Shown here one piece after another: positions 16,998-25,183 of a stretch of 64,000 nt of DNA (positions are counted from its first letter, which is position 1; each line of letters starts with the position of its first letter). A program made the translations under genes and the position numbers. The notes beneath the pieces were generated by a model, which saw only the letters and a program-made list of their open reading frames with translations, had not been told where the DNA came from and did not search any database. The DNA is from Terriglobus saanensis SP1PR4 (GTDB lineage: Bacteria; Acidobacteriota; Terriglobia; Terriglobales; Acidobacteriaceae): contig NC_014963.1 of the NCBI RefSeq assembly GCF_000179915.2, forward strand, positions 2,976,001 to 3,040,000, written 5' to 3'.

Positions 16998-17915
16998 ATG
17001 CGCGCTCATCTGCTTCTCTCCTTAACCTTCGCTTCCACTCTCCTCGCGCAGCCCTCTCTGCAATCCCGTATCGCCACCATCGCCGCGACCATCCCGGCCA
17101 AAGTCTCCGTCGCCTGCAGCCTTCCCAACACACCCCTCAACTGCGACCTGAATCCCGATGCCAACCCGCCCATGCAATCCGTCTTCAAATTCCCTTTAGC
17201 CGTCGCTGTCCTCCACCGCGCAGATGAAGGCAAGCTCTTCCCGAATCAGCGCGCCGGCCAGTCGCTCGACGAGATCCTCGACACCCCCGTCCGTTACCTC
17301 TCCGTAGACATCATCTCGCCGCCCAACTATAGCCCACTCCAGGACAAATACCCTCGGGGCAACGTCGACGTTCCCCTACGTGAACTCATCACCCTCTCCG
17401 TTAGCAAATCGGATAACACCGCGTCGGATATTCTCCTTCGCATCCTCGGCGGCCCTCCAGTTCTTGACGCCTACATCCACACCCTCGGTGTTACGGGGTT
17501 CCAGGTCCGCGACAACGAGAAGAGCCTGCACGCCACCAACGCTCTCCAGTACCGCAACACCTTTTCGCCGCGCGCGGCGACACAGCTTCTTCGCCTTATG
17601 GCCGACCGGTCTCCGCTCTCCCCTGCTTCAACGCGCTTCCTGAACGACATCATGCTCCACGCCACCTCCGGCCCGCACCGCATCCACGGCGATCTTCCAG
17701 AAGGCACGTCCGTCGCGCATAAGACTGGAACCTCCGGCACCGCCAACGGCATGGATGCGGCCACCAACGATATCGGTCTGATCACTCTGCCCAACGGACA
17801 GCGTCTCGCCATCGCCATCTTCGTCACCGATGCGCACGCCACCCCGGAGGCGATCGAGCACGTCATGGCTCAGATCGCACGCGCTGCCTACGACGAAGCC
17901 ATTGCCATCAAATAG
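16998..17915 (+). CDS. Class A beta-lactamase, subclass A2-like
   Basis: A 305-residue serine beta-lactamase/transpeptidase-fold protein with a Sec signal peptide (about residues 1-18, ending LLAQ). Active-site motifs: Ser61-Val-Phe-Lys64 (nucleophile), Ser138-Asp-Asn140 (SDN loop) and Lys242-Thr-Gly244. The omega-loop reads NEKSLHATNALQYRNT with Glu174 in the place of the general base Glu166. This arrangement, with QYRN downstream, resembles subclass A2 (PER, VEB, CfxA, CepA) rather than TEM-type enzymes. All catalytic residues seem intact, so hydrolysis of penicillins or cephalosporins in the periplasm is plausible. No AmpR/BlaI-type regulator is adjacent and no mobile element flanks it, which suggests an intrinsic chromosomal gene. 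Confidence 0.88.
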   Translation: MRAHLLLSLTFASTLLAQPSLQSRIATIAATIPAKVSVACSLPNTPLNCDLNPDANPPMQSVFKFPLAVAVLHRADEGKLFPNQRAGQSLDEILDTPVRYLSVDIISPPNYSPLQDKYPRGNVDVPLRELITLSVSKSDNTASDILLRILGGPPVLDAYIHTLGVTGFQVRDNEKSLHATNALQYRNTFSPRAATQLLRLMADRSPLSPASTRFLNDIMLHATSGPHRIHGDLPEGTSVAHKTGTSGTANGMDAATNDIGLITLPNGQRLAIAIFVTDAHATPEAIEHVMAQIARAAYDEAIAIK

Positions 17916-17919
17916 GAGA

Positions 17920-19557
17920 TCAACCGCTTCGTCGGGCAAACGAAATCAGCTTTTGTACGAGAACGACAAGCGTCACGACAACCATCACCCAAAAGAAGCC
18001 CGCGACTGGACGCAACTTCGAAATCCATTGGCCCATCGCGCTACCTTCGAAAGCCAACCAACCGTTCCGCACAAAGGTCAGAATCTGTGGTGGATGTACG
18101 CGCCGGCAGGCTAACACTGCGAACCACAAAGCCGCATACAGAGGAAGTCCCAACTCCAGCACCGTGACGAGGAACACGACCAGGCGGTTCTGGCGCAGCT
18201 TGCGATCGCGGCAGATCTTCGGCTGGAAGGTCAGGTACGCGTCGGAGTTCTTGTACGTTCCTATGACCTCCGAGGGGTCTACCAATTCGTCAGCCGTTAT
18301 ATTCTTCGGCTGGTAACAAGGATGTTTGAATCGCTCTCTTACGCTGGGATGGATGAGCGAATTCCTCGGAATCTTGCGATAGGCACCGAGAGGAATACGC
18401 ATCTTCGCGGTCGCGTCGTCCTTGTCGTAGTAGCGATGCGGAAAAAACTCGAGCAGCCACCAAATGCCTTGCAGCGAACGATGCGGACTATAGGACTTCG
18501 GCTTTTCATACATGGGCGCCAGGGCTGCGGTCTCCGGCGTTGGCTCGCCAGGCGCCGGAGACCCAAGCACCATGCGAACGCGGGTTTCTTCAAAAACAGC
18601 CTGTGCTTTTCTGGCTTCCCCGATCATCCATTCCAGCGCAATGTTCGCAAGCCCACTCTGCAACTGTGGATAGCTTCCACCCACATCGGAGTGAACTCCT
18701 GCAAACCACACTTGTAGAAGGTCCTGGCATTTAAGCATAGGCTCTGCCGCGGGATTCCCAGGCACAGACGGGAGGTCTACTTTTACGGGGCCGCCCCACA
18801 GGTTGTCCTGGTAGAAGCATCGTCGTTCGTCGATGCTGACGGCGTGTCGTCCTCTTTGAATCGAGGGGTTTTGTGCCATATCCAGCAGGCGTAGCGGCGT
18901 CGAGATCCAGCCCACGGAAGAGACCGTATCCCACAATCCAACAAAATGAATGGAGAAATCCCTGTGCGAAAACGTGTCACGAAACGAAGTGTCGGTCGTG
19001 ACGGTGTGCGCGTTCAGCTCTCTTTCGGTGACGATCCTTTCGGTATACATACGCCAGGCATACGGGATATGTCCTTCATTCCCTCGACAAAGCAGACCGT
19101 AACCGTGCAGCAGTCCGGCGAGGGCTCGAGCGGTATAGGCACCACGCGAAAATCCAAAGAGATAGACCTTGTCTCCGCTTGCGTAGTGCTGCATGAGATA
19201 CCGATAGGCATCGAGGACGTTCTCCTGGAAGCCCTGGCCAAACGCCAGTCCCTTGACGACCGACCACTTCCTGGCTATTCCCTCTTTTGTGGGATCTCCC
19301 AGTGTGCCCACACCGGGGTGGTAGTACGCCACCTGATGCTCATCGAGCTTCAAAGCCGTGTACAACTTCACCACATTGGAGTTGCCATCCAGTGAATCCT
19401 TCGCGGCGAACTCGTTTCCCGTACCGTCGCAACAGACGAAGATATTCTTCGGTTTGTATGCGATTGGCGACAGCAGCAAATTATTTTTTGTTTCGGGTTC
19501 TGCAGTTGACGCTTGCTCGGGCGTCTTTCCCTGGAGCGATTGTGAATCGTCAGCCAT
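17920..19557 (-). CDS. DUF2235 alpha/beta-hydrolase (Tle1-like phospholipase fold), membrane-tethered
   Basis: Start set at ATG 19557, with GGGAG six bases upstream. The 545-residue product carries a DUF2235 domain: NIFVCCDGTGNE at about 39-49, the nucleophile elbow GFSRGAYTAR (Ser137) and FAGVHSDVGGSYP with the likely acid Asp. DUF2235 proteins include the Tle1 phospholipase effectors of type VI secretion. Here there is no VgrG, Hcp, PAAR or immunity gene nearby, and the C-terminus has two hydrophobic helices (about 470-500 and 525-542). A membrane-bound hydrolase acting at home is therefore as likely as an effector. Its stop lies five bases from that of the convergent beta-lactamase gene. 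Confidence 0.85.
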   Translation of the reverse strand: MADDSQSLQGKTPEQASTAEPETKNNLLLSPIAYKPKNIFVCCDGTGNEFAAKDSLDGNSNVVKLYTALKLDEHQVAYYHPGVGTLGDPTKEGIARKWSVVKGLAFGQGFQENVLDAYRYLMQHYASGDKVYLFGFSRGAYTARALAGLLHGYGLLCRGNEGHIPYAWRMYTERIVTERELNAHTVTTDTSFRDTFSHRDFSIHFVGLWDTVSSVGWISTPLRLLDMAQNPSIQRGRHAVSIDERRCFYQDNLWGGPVKVDLPSVPGNPAAEPMLKCQDLLQVWFAGVHSDVGGSYPQLQSGLANIALEWMIGEARKAQAVFEETRVRMVLGSPAPGEPTPETAALAPMYEKPKSYSPHRSLQGIWWLLEFFPHRYYDKDDATAKMRIPLGAYRKIPRNSLIHPSVRERFKHPCYQPKNITADELVDPSEVIGTYKNSDAYLTFQPKICRDRKLRQNRLVVFLVTVLELGLPLYAALWFAVLACRRVHPPQILTFVRNGWLAFEGSAMGQWISKLRPVAGFFWVMVVVTLVVLVQKLISFARRSG

Positions 19558-19668
19558 GAGGGTCTCCCACGTTTCCGAAGTCATTGAATCAGGATTGGTC
19601 GCCCATCCTATCAACTCATCCGGCGGTGTCAAGCCCACATATTGCTGAGTCGCCGCCTTAACCTTTCA

Positions 19669-19699
19669 CACTCTACAGAGGACGCGCCTCTGTAGAGTG
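19669..19699 (-). terminator. Perfect 13-bp hairpin downstream of the DUF4440-like gene
   Basis: CACTCTACAGAGG pairs exactly with CCTCTGTAGAGTG across an ACGCG loop. It lies 27 bases past the stop of the minus-strand lipoprotein gene and upstream of the DUF2235 gene. No proper T-tract follows on the minus strand, so it may be a Rho-assisted terminator or an RNA-stabilising hairpin. Confidence 0.5.
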
Positions 19700-19725
19700 C
19701 TTGAAGATGCAATCCAGAAAGGCTG

Positions 19726-20265
19726 TTATTTATTGGAAACAGGTGGCGGGGTCGATGGAGCATCGGAGTTGTAAGTGTCGACGATGCACTTCCATTGGCC
19801 GTCCGCCTGCTTCTTCCAGATCGACACCAATTTGCCGGAAACCGGTATCTGGCTACCGTTAGGTCCTTTGAGAGCGCCCGTCCATGCGCCGGTTGTGTAC
19901 GCGAGATCACCGGATTTGGCTACTTCGATCGTCTTGATCTCCCACGAGAGCTTCGCAAAGACGTCGAAAGTAGCCGTCCAGGAGGCTCGGATTGCGGCCT
20001 TGCTAGCAACAATCGGTTCATCCGGAGGCAGCAGCATTGCATCGTCTGCATAGAAGGCAACTGCGGCATCCACGTCGTGTGTGCCAGCCGTCCTTGACCA
20101 TTGGCCATCGAGAGCGCGGAGTTTCTGTTCGTCGCTCGCGCGCGTGTCAGAGGGTGTGGCCTGATGACAGCCTATGGTCGCCAGCGGGATCGCCAGACAG
20201 CTGCACACTATGACCCCGCGAGCGATAGCCGCAGGACCGTCGAAAAATTCCCTGAATGACTTCAT
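19726..20265 (-). CDS. SnoaL/DUF4440-like lipoprotein
   Basis: A start at ATG 20265 is favoured by AAGGAG nine bases upstream and yields a 179-residue product with a lipoprotein signal (MKSFREFF.. then a hydrophobic core ending LATIGC, Cys33). The mature part is a nuclear-transport-factor-2-like fold: LRALDGQWSRTAGTHDVDAAVAFYADDAMLLPP, then beta strands ending in WKCIVDTYNSD, as in DUF4440/SgcJ-type proteins. Family members have varied or unknown roles. The upstream frame continues for 28 more codons only because the ribosome-binding region and first codons are duplicated (see the tandem repeat there). Confidence 0.78.
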   Translation of the reverse strand: MKSFREFFDGPAAIARGVIVCSCLAIPLATIGCHQATPSDTRASDEQKLRALDGQWSRTAGTHDVDAAVAFYADDAMLLPPDEPIVASKAAIRASWTATFDVFAKLSWEIKTIEVAKSGDLAYTTGAWTGALKGPNGSQIPVSGKLVSIWKKQADGQWKCIVDTYNSDAPSTPPPVSNK

Positions 20266-20381
20266 TAATATGTGCTCCTTGAAAAATATGTCGCTGAAGA
20301 TGACCCGATAGGCGTCTAAAAATTCCCTGAATAACTTCATCCATATCATCTTTTTCAGAAACGAGTCGCTGAAGTGATGTC
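20238..20381 (-). repeat. Imperfect tandem duplication of a gene 5' end (two ~66-bp units)
   Basis: Units at about 20238-20303 and 20314-20381 share AAAAATTCCCTGAAT, ACTTCAT and GTCGCTGAAG in the same order. Each unit contains, on the minus strand, a start region encoding MK-FREF. The gene-proximal unit has a good AAGGAG site; the distal one has a degenerate site. It looks like a recent local duplication of the translation start of the lipoprotein gene. Confidence 0.65.
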
Positions 20382-20676
20382 AGCTTATTCTGCTTCACAA
20401 AACTTTCTCAGCACATACAGCCATGACATCGCGTTTGTCATCTCATCTCTGATGGAAAAGCGAGATGTCTCGTCGCTTACTCCATGTTACAGATGGGCAG
20501 GTAGAGAAGGCCGTTTGACAAGTCTTCCGAGTTAGGACTAAGGTGCTAGGACTGCTGCAAAAGACAGCCCTTCCCGATAAGTTCCTCACCATTGCCTTCC
20601 ATCCTTTCTTTTCACGACGCGAGCGATTCTTCGCTCTCTTTCGTCTGCTGCGGTTCATTTTAATGAGGTCGATTTT
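20382..20676. other. Intergenic region between divergent lipoprotein and Oar-like receptor genes
   Basis: Together with the duplication next to it this is the largest gene-free stretch in the left half. No convincing small gene is seen. It contains a plausible sigma-70 promoter for the receptor (20515-20544) and ends with a GAGGT ribosome binding site eight bases before the receptor ATG, leaving a long (~130-base) 5' leader. Nothing else is recognised. Confidence 0.5.
20515..20544 (+). promoter_or_regulatory. Candidate sigma-70 promoter for the Oar-like receptor
   Basis: A perfect -35 hexamer TTGACA is followed after 18 bases by TAAGGT, a weak -10. It is on the correct strand about 130 bases before the coding start. 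Inferred only. Confidence 0.35.
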
Positions 20677-23600
20677 ATGACAAGTACTTTCTTTAAGGAC
20701 AGACGCAAAGCGTTTGCTTATTTCATCGTTTTAATCCTTCTTGGTCTCGCCCCAAATGCATTCAGCCAGATGGACCAGGGTTCCATCGTCGGTTCAGTTC
20801 TGGATGCCACGGGCGCAGCCGTACCCAATGCAAAAGTCAAGTTAGTGAATGAGCAGACTGGATTCACGCTCGAACGGACCGCAGACGCCAGCGGAACGTA
20901 TACCTTCACACCGATCAAGATCGGCACTTACACTGTGACGGCCTCAGCTGACACCTTCCGCTCCTTTGAACAACGCGGGATCAACGTTACAGCAGGATCT
21001 CGTAATGAAGTGCCTCTCACGCTGGCAGTCGCCTCTACCGATCAGACCGTTGAGGTAAGTTCCGCGCCGCCTCTCCTGCAGACCCAGGAAGCTTCCACCG
21101 GAGCGACCATCTCCGCGGAGGCCATCGTGCAGACACCACTGCTCAACCGCAATCCCATCTTCGTCGCGCAACTCACCCCCGGCGTGGTTCCCGCGGAACA
21201 GGGTTCGCGTGGCGCGAATAAGGGCGACTTTTCGGCCAACGGTCAGAGATCGCAGCAGAACAACTACATCCTCGATGGCGTGGACAACAACGCGGTACTT
21301 GTCGACATTCCAAACGGCGCTTCTTATGTCATCAAGCCGGTTCCGGATGCCTTGGCGGAGTTCAAGGTACAGACCAGCAATTACAACGCCGAGATTGGCC
21401 GCGCCGCTGGCGCGGTCGTCAATATGAGCATTAAGTCCGGCACCAATGGCTTGCACGGATCGCTCTGGGAGTACTGGCGGAACGATATTCTGAATGCGCG
21501 GGACTTCTTCCAGACCGTCAAGCCCAAGTATCGCCAGAACCAGTTTGGCGGAACCATTGGCGGTCCCATCCTCAAGGACAAGCTCTTCTTCTTTGGAGAC
21601 GTCGAGGCAAATCGCATCATCTTCGGTCAGACTTCGATTAATTCGATCCCCACGCTGAAGATGCGTACCGGTGATTTCAGCGAGTTGCTGAGCCCGACGC
21701 TCACGAACAACACTGTTAGAACGCTCTCTGTTCCTGGCAGCGTCGGCCTCGTCCCACAACAGTGCAACGGAGCGCTCAATGTCTTCTGCCCCGCCCAGAT
21801 TAGCCCCACTGCCCAGAAAGTTTTGAATGCGCTGCCCGCGCCAAATCTTGGTGTTACGGGACAGACTTTTAACAACTACCTCTTCCAGGGTTCGGCCAGC
21901 GATAACACAACCCAGTTTGACGGCCGCATTGATTGGAACGTCAGCTCTAAGGACCAAGTCTTCGCGCGTTACAGCGTGTCGAACCAGGCTCAAAACTTCC
22001 CCTCCATCTTCGGTGTTCTGGATGGCGGCGGCTTCGGAGCCGATGGCAACATCGGCAACAAGGGGCGCAACTTCACGGCAAGTGAGACGCACTTCTTTTC
22101 GCCAACGCTGTCGAATGAATTGCGCTTTGGTTACAACTGGATTAATGCAAAGTACTCGCAGGCAAACTCCGGAGACAACCTCTCGCCGCAGCTTGGTTTG
22201 GGAGGCATCCCTTTCTCTGCAGGAAACGGTGGTACGCCTCACTTCAACCTGAACGACGGATTGACCAGCTTCGGTTCGCCTGAATATGTTCCTACGGACG
22301 AATACGAGAACGTCGCCCAGATTCTGGACAACGTCTCCAAAGTCATCCATCACCACAGTCTTAAAGGTGGTGTGAACTTCCAGCGGATCCGCGTCCAGAC
22401 GCTACAGCCCACCACGGCGCGCGGCACTTATAACTTCACCGGCAAGTTCACACAGACTCCCGGCGAGGCCGGAACGACAGGCTTCGGCGCTGCCGACATG
22501 ATCGCAGATCAGATGGATAACGCATCGATCTCGAACATCTCGACGGTGCACAACCAGCGCTGGTATCGTTCCGCCTACTTCCAGGATGACTGGAAAGCGG
22601 CATCCAAACTCACTTTGAACCTGGGAATCCGTTGGGAATATTTCCAGCCGCAGGTAGAACTCGACGGTCGGCAGGCGAACTTCCAGATCGATTACAGCAA
22701 CAACACCGCCCAATTCCTGCTGCCGGAGAAGGCCCGCCAGTACACCCTTCCCACAGCTCTGCTCACGGAGCTTGCTGCGAATAATGTGCCGGTGATCTAC
22801 ACCAGCAACAACTCTTTGGCCTCGGCGCAGAAACTGAACTTTTCTCCGCGCTTTGGCTTCTCGTATGCTGCCACTCCTACCACGGTTGTTCGCGGCGGCT
22901 TCGGTATCTTCTTCGGAGGCATCGAGAGCGTTGGGTTCTTCCCCAACCTGGGAGCCAATCCGCCGTTCCTCTTCACCTCCAACATCACCAGCGGAGGCTG
23001 CTCAACAGATCCCACAGTCGGCTGCGCAACCAACGGCGTTACGCTCGAAAATGGGTTCACCACCGCAATCGCTCAAGGGCTTTCGAACTTCGTGAACACC
23101 CCCGACATGCGTTCGTATCCGAAGAACATCCAGACTCCTTACACTGAGAGCTTCAACCTCTCGGTACAACAGCAGCTCACCGCAGACACAACGCTCACAC
23201 TCTCCTACGTTGGTGCGGTCGGACGTCACCTGACTTCAAACCCGAAGGCGAACCAGATTCCAACACTGCTCGCTCCCGGAGCTGATGTACAAAAAGCCCG
23301 TCCCTTCAATCAGTTTGGTGCAGGCAGTCTGGAGTCCTACTCGGCGGTAAGTAACTACAACGGCGCGCAGGCAACAGTGGAGCATCGCGCGGCGAAGGGT
23401 CTTTACTTCCTGGCAACTTACACCTGGTCCAAGAACCTTGAGGATGCCTTCCTTCCTCTTGGAGCAAACGGCCAGTCCGGTTCGGGCTATCGCAATTGGC
23501 GTCAACTTGGTTTTGGCTTCGATTACGGCCCGTCCTACGCGGATACGCGGCATCGCGCGGTCGTCAACCTGCAATATGATCTGCCCTTCGGCATGGGACG

Positions 23601-24165
23601 CAAGTATCTCAACAAGTCCCATTTCGCCGACGCGGTCATCGGAGGCTGGGCTCTTACGACCCTCTTCCGTGTCCAGACAGGCCAACCGCAGATCGTGCAA
23701 CCCAGTAACGATCCGACTAACGGTGCCGGTCAGGCACAAGGCATTCGAGTCGGCGATCCGAACAGCAACAATCTCCCAAGCCCTGGCAACGGAGCTGTCT
23801 GCGCTTCGCAGACACGAACAGTCAACACATGGTTCAATCCCTGCGCCTTTATCAATCCAACCAGTGCAACTGGCCCCAATGACATCGCAGCCTATGGAGG
23901 CTACGGTCGCTCCGTGGTCTACGGTCCGGGTTACAACCGCGTCGATCTGTCTCTCCTGAAGAAGTTCACAATCTACCGTGAGATGGCTCTTGATCTTCGT
24001 GCGGACCTGTTCAATGCGCTCAACACCCCGGCCTATGGACAGCCCAATGCGACGATCGGTAGCAGCTTTGGACAGATCACGAGCACACGCTTCGGTGGCA
24101 CAGGAACAGCAGCGGAGACTCCGGATGCTCGCGTGGCCCAGATCTCTGCTCGCTTCCACTTCTAA
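20677..24165 (+). CDS. Oar-like TonB-dependent receptor with carboxypeptidase regulatory-like domain
   Basis: A 1162-residue outer-membrane protein of the large Oar-like class expanded in Acidobacteria. After a signal peptide (about 1-31, ending NAFSQ) comes a carboxypeptidase-regulatory-like beta-sandwich (about 35-115: GSIVGSVLDATGAAVPNAKVKL ... GTYTFTPIKIGTYTVTA), a plug (about 120-260 with NNYILDGVDNNA) and a long barrel containing repeated NSLxxGxRWEYF-type strands, ending ISARFHF with terminal Phe. Such proteins are thought to import or bind large nutrients, or to take part in surface interactions (Oar of Myxococcus). No SusD-like partner is adjacent. GAGGT precedes the ATG by eight bases, and a very strong terminator follows. 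Confidence 0.92.
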   Translation: MTSTFFKDRRKAFAYFIVLILLGLAPNAFSQMDQGSIVGSVLDATGAAVPNAKVKLVNEQTGFTLERTADASGTYTFTPIKIGTYTVTASADTFRSFEQRGINVTAGSRNEVPLTLAVASTDQTVEVSSAPPLLQTQEASTGATISAEAIVQTPLLNRNPIFVAQLTPGVVPAEQGSRGANKGDFSANGQRSQQNNYILDGVDNNAVLVDIPNGASYVIKPVPDALAEFKVQTSNYNAEIGRAAGAVVNMSIKSGTNGLHGSLWEYWRNDILNARDFFQTVKPKYRQNQFGGTIGGPILKDKLFFFGDVEANRIIFGQTSINSIPTLKMRTGDFSELLSPTLTNNTVRTLSVPGSVGLVPQQCNGALNVFCPAQISPTAQKVLNALPAPNLGVTGQTFNNYLFQGSASDNTTQFDGRIDWNVSSKDQVFARYSVSNQAQNFPSIFGVLDGGGFGADGNIGNKGRNFTASETHFFSPTLSNELRFGYNWINAKYSQANSGDNLSPQLGLGGIPFSAGNGGTPHFNLNDGLTSFGSPEYVPTDEYENVAQILDNVSKVIHHHSLKGGVNFQRIRVQTLQPTTARGTYNFTGKFTQTPGEAGTTGFGAADMIADQMDNASISNISTVHNQRWYRSAYFQDDWKAASKLTLNLGIRWEYFQPQVELDGRQANFQIDYSNNTAQFLLPEKARQYTLPTALLTELAANNVPVIYTSNNSLASAQKLNFSPRFGFSYAATPTTVVRGGFGIFFGGIESVGFFPNLGANPPFLFTSNITSGGCSTDPTVGCATNGVTLENGFTTAIAQGLSNFVNTPDMRSYPKNIQTPYTESFNLSVQQQLTADTTLTLSYVGAVGRHLTSNPKANQIPTLLAPGADVQKARPFNQFGAGSLESYSAVSNYNGAQATVEHRAAKGLYFLATYTWSKNLEDAFLPLGANGQSGSGYRNWRQLGFGFDYGPSYADTRHRAVVNLQYDLPFGMGRKYLNKSHFADAVIGGWALTTLFRVQTGQPQIVQPSNDPTNGAGQAQGIRVGDPNSNNLPSPGNGAVCASQTRTVNTWFNPCAFINPTSATGPNDIAAYGGYGRSVVYGPGYNRVDLSLLKKFTIYREMALDLRADLFNALNTPAYGQPNATIGSSFGQITSTRFGGTGTAAETPDARVAQISARFHF

Positions 24166-24181
24166 CGCAACAAGAACCAAG

Positions 24182-24221
24182 AGAACGGGCCGTCCAAAGA
24201 TGTGGACGGCCCGTTCTTTTT
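24182..24221. terminator. Strong bidirectional terminator overlapping a convergent stop codon
   Basis: A perfect 15-bp stem (AGAACGGGCCGTCCA / TGGACGGCCCGTTCT) with a 6-base loop and a T-run on the plus strand serves the Oar-like gene. Its right edge overlaps the TAA of the minus-strand membrane-protein gene at 24220-24222. Confidence 0.9.
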
Positions 24222-24990
24222 AGAGATGCGGCCCGATAGTTCGGCTAAGGAATGCGGAGAAGGCGTGCCAGGGCGGGGTCATTCCGATGGGAACGGCGAG
24301 AGCAACTGACGCAAAGATAAGCGGCACGGCCCACATGGTGGAACGATGGATGCGTCGGACAGAGATGAGCTCGTAGACGAGGAGAAGGAGTAACAGCACG
24401 CCGATGCCGGTGACGGCTCCAGCAGCGGGCGGAAGCCCAATGCGGCCCCAGGGAAAGCGGCCGAAGGCTGCACCGCAGAGCCCTATTGTGGCAATCAGGA
24501 TCAAGCGCTTGTGAGCATCCGGTCTGCGTCGGGCGCGCCAGGAGGCATAGATCACAACGGTGAAACCAGCAATGCCAACCAGTGGGATCGCAGAAGAGAC
24601 AAAGGGATCCAGTGGGCCGATCTTCACCCCACGATGCAGCGCATCGATAGCAGCGAGTACGCCGAGCACGATCATCAGGGGCGGAAGGCAAAAAGCGATG
24701 GTGCCTAGCGAGCGGTGCCACTTAACGCGGCGAGCGGAGATGAGGGCGGCTTGCACGACGAAAAGCAGCATCCAGAGGGTGAAGACCGCGCCATGGATAT
24801 GAAGAATGGGACTGGGAAGCGGCGCGCGCATCATGCCAGCCTGGAAGTAAGTGGGCGAGAAGCCGATGAAGACACAGACGCAAAGCAGAATCGACATGCC
24901 GCTATAAAAGACGCGTTCTACGGTTCGATTGACTGGTCTGTAATGAGGCTGCTGGCGGGGTGCAGGCGCAAAGACGGCATCAGTTGCCAT
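24220..24990 (-). CDS. Uncharacterised polytopic membrane protein
   Basis: A 256-residue protein with about seven hydrophobic helices. After a short soluble N-terminus and helix 1 (YSGMSILLCVCVFIGFSP), helix 2 contains HIHGAVFTLWMLLFVVQ and is followed by a basic loop and WHRSLGTIAF. This H-x-H-G ... W ... HR-x-x-G pattern recalls DUF2306-like and small cytochrome-b-like membrane proteins, where the histidines may bind haem, but I cannot assign a family firmly. The ATG is preceded by GGAGA. The gene converges with the Oar-like receptor and diverges from the Tat-exported protein gene. Function unknown. Confidence 0.7.
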   Translation of the reverse strand: MATDAVFAPAPRQQPHYRPVNRTVERVFYSGMSILLCVCVFIGFSPTYFQAGMMRAPLPSPILHIHGAVFTLWMLLFVVQAALISARRVKWHRSLGTIAFCLPPLMIVLGVLAAIDALHRGVKIGPLDPFVSSAIPLVGIAGFTVVIYASWRARRRPDAHKRLILIATIGLCGAAFGRFPWGRIGLPPAAGAVTGIGVLLLLLLVYELISVRRIHRSTMWAVPLIFASVALAVPIGMTPPWHAFSAFLSRTIGPHL

Positions 24991-25089
24991 GTCTTCTCCG
25001 TTTAGGGGAATGGGTATTACTGGCCTTTGGAAATAAATTTCTCGGAATGCGTGGAAGATATCACGCCGTGGGAGACGTTCACAAAGGGA

Positions 25090-25104
25090 ATTTTCCGGGA
25101 AAAT
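25090..25104. promoter_or_regulatory. 15-bp palindrome in a divergent promoter region
   Basis: ATTTTCC-G-GGAAAAT is a perfect inverted repeat with a one-base centre, about 80 bases upstream of the Tat-exported protein gene and 100 bases upstream of the divergent membrane-protein gene. It could be an operator. No other evidence supports this. Confidence 0.3.
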
Positions 25105-25183
25105 CTCGCGCGCTTCACGTCCCTATCCTTCTACCGACTAATCTTGACTGGGCTCAAGAGGAAAAAGCCCATGCAGGAGCCCT

